Source: Baffinella frigidus
Lineage: Eukaryota; Cryptophyceae; Cryptomonadales; Baffinellaceae
DNA: 10,332 bases
Direction of reading: 5' to 3'
NCBI GenBank assembly: GCA_026770585.1
Contig: MU646466.1
Span: 581,446 to 591,777 of the forward strand
A program made the position numbers and the translations under genes. Below, one piece after another: positions 5,965 to 10,332 of the stretch (position 1 is the first letter of the stretch; each line of letters opens with the position of its first letter). The notes beneath the pieces are model-generated. The model searched no databases, was not told where the DNA came from, and saw only the letters and a program-made list of their open reading frames with translations.

Positions 5965-6088
5965 CTACAGGGGTACCTCGCTCACAAGAAACCGCCCCCC
6001 CCCTAGGACCACCATAGGACCCTAGGCATGGTCCCACTGTAGGGTCCCAGGGGGGGGGCGTTTTTTTATGAGCGAGGTACCCCTGTAG
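5965..6088. mobile_element. TA-flanked palindromic MITE, copy 5
   Basis: CTACAGGGGTACCTCGCTCA on the left pairs with TGAGCGAGGTACCCCTGTAG on the right. The middle contains CTAGGACCACCATAGGACCC and TAGGGTCCCAGG. It is 124 bp with TA flanks. It is very similar to the copy at 2896, which suggests fairly recent movement. Confidence 0.9.
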
Positions 6089-6133
6089 CTCCGAGGCATC
6101 TTCCCCTCCGAGGCATCTCGCGCAAAGACCAGA

Positions 6134-6960
6134 CTACTCCCCCTCCGCCTCCTCCTCCCCCGCCTCCTCTTCAGGCGGCGACGGCTCGCCGTCACGGATG
6201 GCGTTCACTCTCCCCCGTCCAAATGCCTCCTTCGCGGTGCCATTTGCAGGACGTGCCGTGTAAAGTCCCGTCAGGCCCGGCGACTGGCTAAGGCTGGATT
6301 GCGTCAAGCCTAAAGTGCTTTGGTTTTGACATTAAGTGAGTGCATTTAGTGCGTTGATCTGGAGAGACATATCAGCCATGAAGCGCTGATGTGCCGCCCG
6401 GACCATCTGCGCATCCTCTTCGGCCTTGGCAACGCGGGAGGTGGCCTCCTTCATCTCCTGGGCGTGCTTATGCATCTCCCCCAAGCGCTGGGATTCCTGC
6501 GTGGCGATTGATTCCGCGGAGTGCTGCTCGGCGAGTGCGAGCTTTTCCGCGAGTGCGACCTTTTCTGCGATCGCATCCGCCAAGAGCGCCTCCAACTCTT
6601 CGACGTGCTGCAAGACCTCTTGAAACGCCTGCGGACTCCAGAACAGGCACACGTTAGTGTCAAGGCACTCGTCAGTGGCCGTGACCTTCCTTGAGAAGAA
6701 GCGTCAACAGCTTGGGGGTCGTATCAGATCACGGATGCCATTACAACGAGTCAGCTTCGTGATTTGTGGCTTGTCACGTTCCACAAGTTCGACGACTGAT
6801 TCAGTGGCCGACGATACCTCGCTTTGGGATGTGGGGGTCGGAAACGGAGGGGCCCTACAGTCCTACAGTGGTCAAATCCCTCATCTTCTTCGATGTTATA
6901 GTTGAGGTTTCTCTCAATCCTTTTAATAAAATCATTTCTCAGAAGGGAAGGAGTGAACAT
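6134..6960 (-). pseudogene. Decayed coiled-coil protein gene (hypothetical)
   Basis: One minus-strand frame is open from 6862 to the TAG at 6134-6136 except for TGA at 6704-6706 and TAA at 6332-6334, that is two stops in about 243 codons. The segment 6335-6650 encodes a clear coiled coil rich in Ala, Glu, Leu and Lys (for example ELEALLADAIAEKVALAEKL) without proline. After the TAA the frame continues for 65 codons and ends in an acidic tail (PPEEEAGEEEAEGE). Upstream, an ATG at 6958-6960 begins a charged segment in another frame. An 8-bp tandem duplication at 6853-6868 would account for the shift. Both stops are one C-to-T change from CGA and CAA. It could instead be a gene whose introns remove the stops: the coiled coil is preceded by an acceptor-like GTCCGCAG|GCG at about 6627. 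The protein family is not recognised. Confidence 0.5.
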
Positions 6961-7090
6961 CGTCGAAGTGGAGGTGTAGCAGCCCGGTGCTGGGACACCT
7001 CTTCCAAAAACCGGTTGCCCAGATTTTCATCCGAAGCATGGGGGGGGTTCAACGCGCAACCCCCTTCAGCATTGCCTATAATTTAAGAAT

Positions 7091-7140
7091 GCTTTAAATC
7101 GTCATAATATCTATATATTTGCTTTAAATCGTCATAATAT
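7091..7140 (+). repeat. 20-bp direct repeat at 30-bp spacing
   Basis: GCTTTAAATCGTCATAATAT occurs identically at 7091-7110 and 7121-7140, separated by ten AT-only bases. It marks the left edge of the AT-rich island. Confidence 0.95.
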
Positions 7141-7520
7141 ACATGCTTTTATTTTTAACTTGTTGTTCTATTTCTGTTCTTCTCGTTATTTAACATATTC
7201 TTTTCAATTCATACAAATTCATGTACTTCACGTAATACATTATGAAGAGAGCACGGCTCTGTCTGGGGCCCTTTTTAAGTTGGAGGCAAGACACATAGCG
7301 AATTTCGTGTCACAGGAAAGCCCCCGGCGGCCCCGGCGGGGAGCTTCTTTTGACGAAAAGGGTGGACGCGACAGCCTCATCAGTAAAACGGAGATCTCCG
7401 CGTTAGACGAGTAGTAAAGATACGTCCGAAAAATCCAGAAAGATCTAAAACAGAAGCGACCGGTGCTGACAGATGTGCAGTCCTTGAATTGGATCACGAC
7501 TCTCGTGAAGGTGCTTTCAA
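7141..7520. other. AT-rich, then mixed stretch without a supportable gene
   Basis: Positions 7141-7245 are strongly T-rich. A GC-rich patch, CCCCCGGCGGCCCCGGCGGG, lies near 7320. No frame shows a motif, and the open stretches begin without ATG. Confidence 0.5.
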
Positions 7521-7528
7521 ACTCAGAC

Positions 7529-7548
7529 TCGACCGGGAATCCGGTCGA
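7529..7548. repeat. Perfect short hairpin
   Basis: TCGACCGG and CCGGTCGA form a perfect 8-bp stem around the loop GAAT. No T-run follows, so it is not called a terminator. Confidence 0.75.
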
Positions 7549-7560
7549 ATGAACTTATCT

Positions 7561-7598
7561 GGTACAAAACCAGGACGTGACCCGGTACAAAAACAGGA
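7561..7598 (+). repeat. Short direct repeat, 22-bp spacing
   Basis: GGTACAAAACCAGGAC (7561-7576) recurs as GGTACAAAAACAGGAT (7583-7598), 14 of 16 identical. Confidence 0.75.
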
Positions 7599-7973
7599 TG
7601 CGCGCGCGCCCGTGACACCTGACCACCAAGACACACTCAGAAATTCAAATTCACGCATTGCGGTTACGTTTAGATGGACTTTTTAGGTACAAACTCAACT
7701 GCAAGAACAATCTCCATAAAAGTATTAATTTATTGCTTTACCCCCTAGGATTTCAGGGGTTTCCCTGAAATATTTGATTTTATCCGCTCAAAAAGTTGGG
7801 GAGCGGCATCTGGAATGGCTTGGAAAGGTTTTGCTTGGATGTGCTCTCAATTTTTTGCTGATACATCGGAAAGGGCCCCTTCCGAGGGGCGCAAAATGTC
7901 GATTTGTATAAAAATTGAGGCTTGAAAATCGTCTTTTTACAATTCGCTTCATTTCCATTTCAAGGATGGTCTT
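7599..7973. other. Stretch with one palindrome; no supportable gene
   Basis: ATTTCAGGG (7750-7758) faces CCCTGAAAT (7763-7771), a perfect 9-bp stem. A second GC-rich patch, GGGCCCCTTCCGAGGGGC, lies near 7873. A minus-strand frame over 7788-8012 is open but shows no motif. Confidence 0.5.
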
Positions 7974-8211
7974 TTGATTTTCATACAAACCGGCATCAAC
8001 GTATGTCTTCATGCCAACAAAAACTTATGTCTTCAAGTACCAATTGATAAATTTCGATCAATAATAGAAAAAATAGGAATGGTAATTGAAGATTCAATCG
8101 TCAAGTTTAATGTCTTACTACTATATGCTAAATATCCTCCCAGAGGCGCCCAACGAATAGATTTGGATTATTTTCTATTAGATTTGGATTGGGTATCTTA
8201 TGATTGGATCA

Positions 8212-8213
<2 letters not shown>
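7974..8213 (+). CDS. Possible AT-rich exon of unknown function
   Basis: An 80-codon stretch has no stop although its composition is strongly AT-rich, where stops should be frequent. The residues (for example [20 protein letters not shown] and [13 protein letters not shown]) look like an ordinary mixed globular sequence rather than low complexity. The frame continues into the following (TA)n tract, which cannot create stops in this frame, so the true end is probably near 8213. An acceptor-like TTTCCATTTCAAG|GATGG lies at about 7965. Codon third positions are A/T-rich, unlike the dioxygenase gene, so if it is real it has a different origin. There is no convincing start. It may also be chance. 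Confidence 0.25.
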
Positions 8214-8257
<44 letters not shown>

Positions 8258-8313
8258 TGTGTGTGTGTATATATGTGTGTGTATATATATGTATATATAT
8301 ATATATATGTATA

Positions 8314-8357
<44 letters not shown>
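8211..8357. repeat. (TA)n microsatellite with TG interruptions
   Basis: Roughly 147 bp of alternating TA with GTGTGTGTATATATG-type interruptions. Such tracts readily extrude hairpins and change length. Confidence 0.95.
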
Positions 8358-8362
<5 letters not shown>

Positions 8363-8436
8363 TGTTTTTTTATATTAGCAATATAGTCACATGATGAGCA
8401 TTTAAATATTGGTATCTTATAAGTTTTGGTGATAGT

Positions 8437-8461
8437 AAGTGAGTGAGTGAATGAGTGAGTG
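8437..8461 (+). repeat. (GTGA)n short tandem repeat
   Basis: About six GTGA or ATGA units lie head to tail near the right edge of the AT-rich island. Confidence 0.9.
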
Positions 8462-8702
8462 GAGGGAATGAAAAGTCATCACAGTTCAAATGTTTGATTT
8501 TCATCTCGATATAAAAATTGTTGGCACCAGACACAAGCCTGGCAACTCGAGACACGGCAAACGTTAGAAACGAACAAATGGTGGCAGTCTTTCTCGCTCG
8601 CTATCTGTTTGTATCTCACTCTCTCACACACAAACACTCTCACACACTCCTTCTCGCTGCGAGGTCTAGCCTCAGGAAACGCGCCACTGAAGCGGGGAGC
8701 GC
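8462..8702. other. Stretch without a supportable gene; CT/CA-rich tract
   Basis: A CT/CA-rich tract lies at about 8588-8660 (CTCTCACACACAAACACTCT). Open frames crossing it are low complexity. Confidence 0.55.
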
Positions 8703-8795
8703 GGTTTAGGGCATAGGCTTTGCGGTTTGGGTTGCAGGGTTCGTTAGTGTTAGGGGTTTGGGGTTTGGGGGTTGGGGGTTGGGGGTTGGGGGTTG
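8703..8795 (+). repeat. Degenerate telomere-like G-rich array
   Basis: The array starts with GGTTTAGGG, passes through GGTTTGGG, GTTAGGGG and GTTTGGGG, and ends in four GGGGGTT units in a 7-bp register. The G-rich strand has the same orientation as the terminal telomere. It is an internal, decayed or seeded telomere-type repeat. Confidence 0.75.
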
Positions 8796-8808
8796 AGTGC
8801 GGGTGTAC

Positions 8809-8939
8809 CTGATGCCAGATGTCCATCGCACCGCCAAGGGCTTTGGCGTGAAGCCGCTGGATAATGTCGATCCTGCTCGGGTTCTTCAACCTGCTCGCGT
8901 TGATCTTCTTCGAGTCGAAGGTGATGGGCGAGCGAGATC
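8809..8939 (-). CDS. Possible internal exon; strand ambiguous
   Basis: On the minus strand the segment is bounded by an acceptor-like GACGCAG|GATC (exon begins at 8939) and a donor CATCAG|GTACAC (exon ends at 8809). It would encode a basic segment containing FDSKKINASRLKNPSRIDI and ALGGAMDIWHQ. On the plus strand, 8864-8926 instead encodes a strongly hydrophobic segment (MSILLGFFNLLALIFFESK) with almost entirely G/C third positions, followed by the donor-like AAG|GTGATG. Only one is likely to be real. The minus reading would place it downstream of the membrane-protein exons at 9824-10061, but the phase does not join directly. The plus reading has stronger codon bias and looks like a transmembrane helix. 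I recognise neither product. Confidence 0.35.
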
Positions 8940-9061
8940 CTGCGTCACTTTCAAGTCAAATCACGGCTTGGCCAACAGTCGTGCCTGGAAGCGTGGCGCC
9001 AACCCAGCAGGCTCACACAGGTTTCGTGCAACGGGGACGCCACGCCCAGGGCACCCGAAGG

Positions 9062-9124
9062 GGGGTGCGTTGCGTCGCCCGGGCGTCAGGTCGTTTTGGG
9101 TTGAGGGGGTGTCGTTGCGTCGCC
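9062..9124 (+). repeat. Imperfect direct repeat
   Basis: GGGGTGCGTTGCGTCGCCC near 9064 recurs as GGGGTGTCGTTGCGTCGCCC near 9104, about 40 bp apart. No gene is supported between 8940 and 9249. Confidence 0.7.
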
Positions 9125-9249
9125 CCTTACCCTTGAACCATGGGGGTCGTCATATACAGGTTATGGGTTGGGGAGCGTGCATCCCAACAGTTGGGGGGGT
9201 CGAAACCTGTTGGCTCTTGGTCTTGCTCGTCCGAATAAGCAACCACCTG

Positions 9250-9277
9250 ATTAGGGTCCAGGGCTTAGGGCTTAGGG
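9250..9277 (+). repeat. Interstitial telomere-like heptamers
   Basis: ATTAGGG, TCCAGGG, CTTAGGG and CTTAGGG follow one another in exact 7-nt register, then TTTT. The orientation is the same as in the terminal array, about 900 bp farther out. Confidence 0.8.
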
Positions 9278-9360
9278 TTTTACGGCTCCGAAACCACCTG
9301 CCGTGAGACGTGCTATGGCAAACTACATCGAGGCTGAGATAGAAAATTCCACCCTCAAGG

Positions 9361-9567
9361 TAGAGCAGAGCGGGTCTCTGATTAGTTGACACCTTTCGAG
9401 GGTCGTAAAACTTCTCAACTTCCAAAATCTTTTAGTCAACTTACCTGAAATTTACTACAGCGTTAATTTCGCTGTGGTAAATTTCAGGCGAGTTGACTAA
9501 AAGAGTTTGGAAGTTTGGAAGATTTTCGACCCCATAAAAGTGTCAAGTCATCAGAGCCCCGCTCTAA
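9361..9567. mobile_element. Foldback element with long, nearly continuous arms
   Basis: The two halves of this 207-bp stretch pair almost throughout: TAGAGC...GCGGGTCTCTGAT with ATCAGAGCCCCGCTCTA, GGTCG with CGACC, TTTTAGTCAACT with AGTTGACTAAAA, and CCTGAAATTTACTACAGCG with CGCTGTGGTAAATTTCAGG around a 7-nt loop (TTAATTT, 9463-9469). The central motif resembles those of the elements at 200-338 and 1814-1977. It is non-coding and MITE-like, and may lie in an intron of the minus-strand gene to its right. Confidence 0.8.
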
Positions 9568-9823
9568 CACAACGAGAGACCAATATTAGTACCAACGCGG
9601 CCGCCATGTATGCCCCCCCCCAGCCCGTCCGCGGGAAAAGCGCCGCTCGAGGAGAAGCGAAACAGGAGGTGGAAGGAGCGGAGAAGAGTGGGGGTGGGGG
9701 GTACAAGTGGGTCTGTCCTGAACAGAGAGACAGAGGCAGGGGTGGCCCTTGCTGACAACGGCATTCTCAACAACACTGCTCAGAGCAGACCAACTGGCAC
9801 CTGCATCTATTGCACACCCGTAC
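9568..9823. other. Stretch without a supportable gene
   Basis: A C-run at about 9612-9620 and purine-rich GGGGGTGGGGGG-type sequence near 9690 are the only features. If the minus-strand gene at 9824-10061 continues leftward, this would be intron. Confidence 0.5.
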
Positions 9824-10061
9824 CTCGTTGACGATGCCGGAATGGTAGAGCGAGTACACGGCGAGCAACGGCGAGCAGATCTTGCCTTCCCCACCGCACG
9901 TGACCAGGCTGCGGCGGCAGGTCGGTTCATCGGAGCGGAGCGCCTGCGGGGTGAAGGGGTGGGGGAGGGGGTGTAAGTCATAAGTGTATTTTCCTTCCAG
10001 AGGCCCAGCCACGCGAAGAGGATGCCAGCAAGGAAGAACAACTCGGGACGAAGAGGCCCGC
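9824..10061 (-). CDS. Two internal exons of a probable membrane protein, unknown family
   Basis: The second exon, 9943 down to 9824, is 40 codons with strongly GC-rich third positions. It is bounded by a pyrimidine-rich acceptor CACCCCGCAG|GCG and a donor AACGAG|GTACGG, and encodes a Cys-containing segment (TCRRSLVTCGGEGKICS) followed by SPLLAVYSLYHSGIVNE. The preceding exon ends at 9994 and encodes RPELFFLAGILFAWLGLWK, a likely transmembrane helix. Its left limit is an acceptor-like TGAG near 10062, just after an in-frame TGA. Between them lies a 50-nt intron (9944-9993) that starts with GA rather than GT. Using AAG|GA...CAG|GCG keeps one frame, whereas the available GT donor (GC|GTGG) loses it. 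Neither the beginning nor the end of the gene is identified, and the exon at 8809-8939 may or may not belong to it. I do not recognise the family. Cys pairs next to a helix suggest an extracytoplasmic loop, by inference only. Confidence 0.55.
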
Positions 10062-10112
10062 CTCAGGAATGGCCAATGGGGCAGGCCCGCCTCAGGAATG
10101 GCCAATGGGGCA
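10055..10112 (+). repeat. 29-bp tandem repeat, two units
   Basis: Positions 10055-10083 and 10084-10112 are identical (each begins GGCCCGCCTCAGGAATGGCC). A third, diverged unit may follow from 10113. The repeat covers the putative start of the first membrane-protein exon, so slippage here may have damaged it. Confidence 0.95.
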
Positions 10113-10178
10113 GCCTCGCTTCGGGACTGGGGGATCCGCCTCCGGGAACGAGTGAACAAGGTCCGGGAGGGTTCAAGG

Positions 10179-10332
10179 TTCAGGGTTCAGGGTTCAGGGT
10201 TCAGGGTTCAGGGTTCAGGGTTCAGGGTTCAGGGTTCAGGGTTGAGGGGTTAGGGTTCAGGGTTCAGGGTTTAGGGTTTAGGGTTCAGGGTTTAGGGTTT
10301 AGGGTTTAGGGTTTAGGGTTTAGGGTTTAGGG
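10179..10332 (+). repeat. Terminal telomeric heptamer array (TTTAGGG type)
   Basis: The array begins with nine TTCAGGG units (10179-10241), then TTGAGGGG and TTAGGG, two TTCAGGG, two TTTAGGG, one TTCAGGG, and finally six uninterrupted TTTAGGG units (10291-10332) to the last base. The G-rich strand runs 5' to 3' toward the edge, the polarity of a right chromosome end. Variant units lie on the inner side and canonical units on the outer side. Known TTTAGGG users include plants, many green algae, dinoflagellates and relatives. Confidence 0.95.

Noticed and set aside
7529-7548. Rho-independent terminator
   Set aside because: The hairpin has no following T-run and the genome is evidently eukaryotic.
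8204-8386. Tyr/Ile repeat open frame
   Set aside because: It is the translation of the (TA)n tract.
9984-10050. Plus-strand acceptor TTTTCCTTCCAG|AGG with a basic exon
   Set aside because: The same bases read on the minus strand give a transmembrane helix joined in frame to a strongly biased exon, which is better supported.
10022-10309. Open frames with a Phe-Arg-Val-Gln-Gly-Ser-Gly repeat
   Set aside because: This is the translation of telomeric TTCAGGG heptamers, not a gene.

Overview
The window looks like the end of a nuclear chromosome of a GC-rich eukaryote, probably an alga or related protist. The last 150 or so bases are telomeric heptamers that end in TTTAGGG, with the G-rich strand running toward the right edge. 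That type is known from land plants, many green algae, dinoflagellates and their relatives, and some other protists. Candidate exons have GC-rich third positions, the supportable genes need introns, and there are no bacterial-style operons or ribosome binding sites. I cannot name the species.

Layout. Positions 1-2560 hold almost only repeats: a CT tract, two related short inverted-repeat elements (200-338, 960-1150), three further foldback elements (1383-1741, 1814-1977, 2147-2301) and a decamer minisatellite (2397-2555). Positions 2613-3988 hold a truncated exon copy and then the clearest gene, a two-exon 2-oxoglutarate/Fe(II) dioxygenase catalytic domain of the prolyl-4-hydroxylase type. 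Positions 4100-6090 hold a mosaic of a dispersed ~90-bp repeat and five copies of a ~124-bp TA-flanked MITE. Positions 6134-6960 (minus strand) hold what looks like a decayed coiled-coil protein gene. Positions 7085-8560 form an AT-rich island with long (TA)n tracts and one unexplained open stretch. Positions 8700-10332 are the telomere-proximal zone: degenerate and interstitial telomere-like arrays, another foldback element, exons of a probable membrane protein on the minus strand, a 29-bp tandem repeat and the telomere.

How the parts work together. There is no sign of a gene cluster with a joint function. The region behaves like a subtelomere that collects small non-autonomous elements, partial gene copies and simple repeats. 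The most interesting signals are the intron boundaries (a direct repeat at both ends of one intron, a likely GA-AG intron in another gene), a central hairpin motif shared by otherwise different foldback elements, and the graded change from TTCAGGG to TTTAGGG across the telomere. No transposase, rRNA, tRNA or CRISPR array was found.
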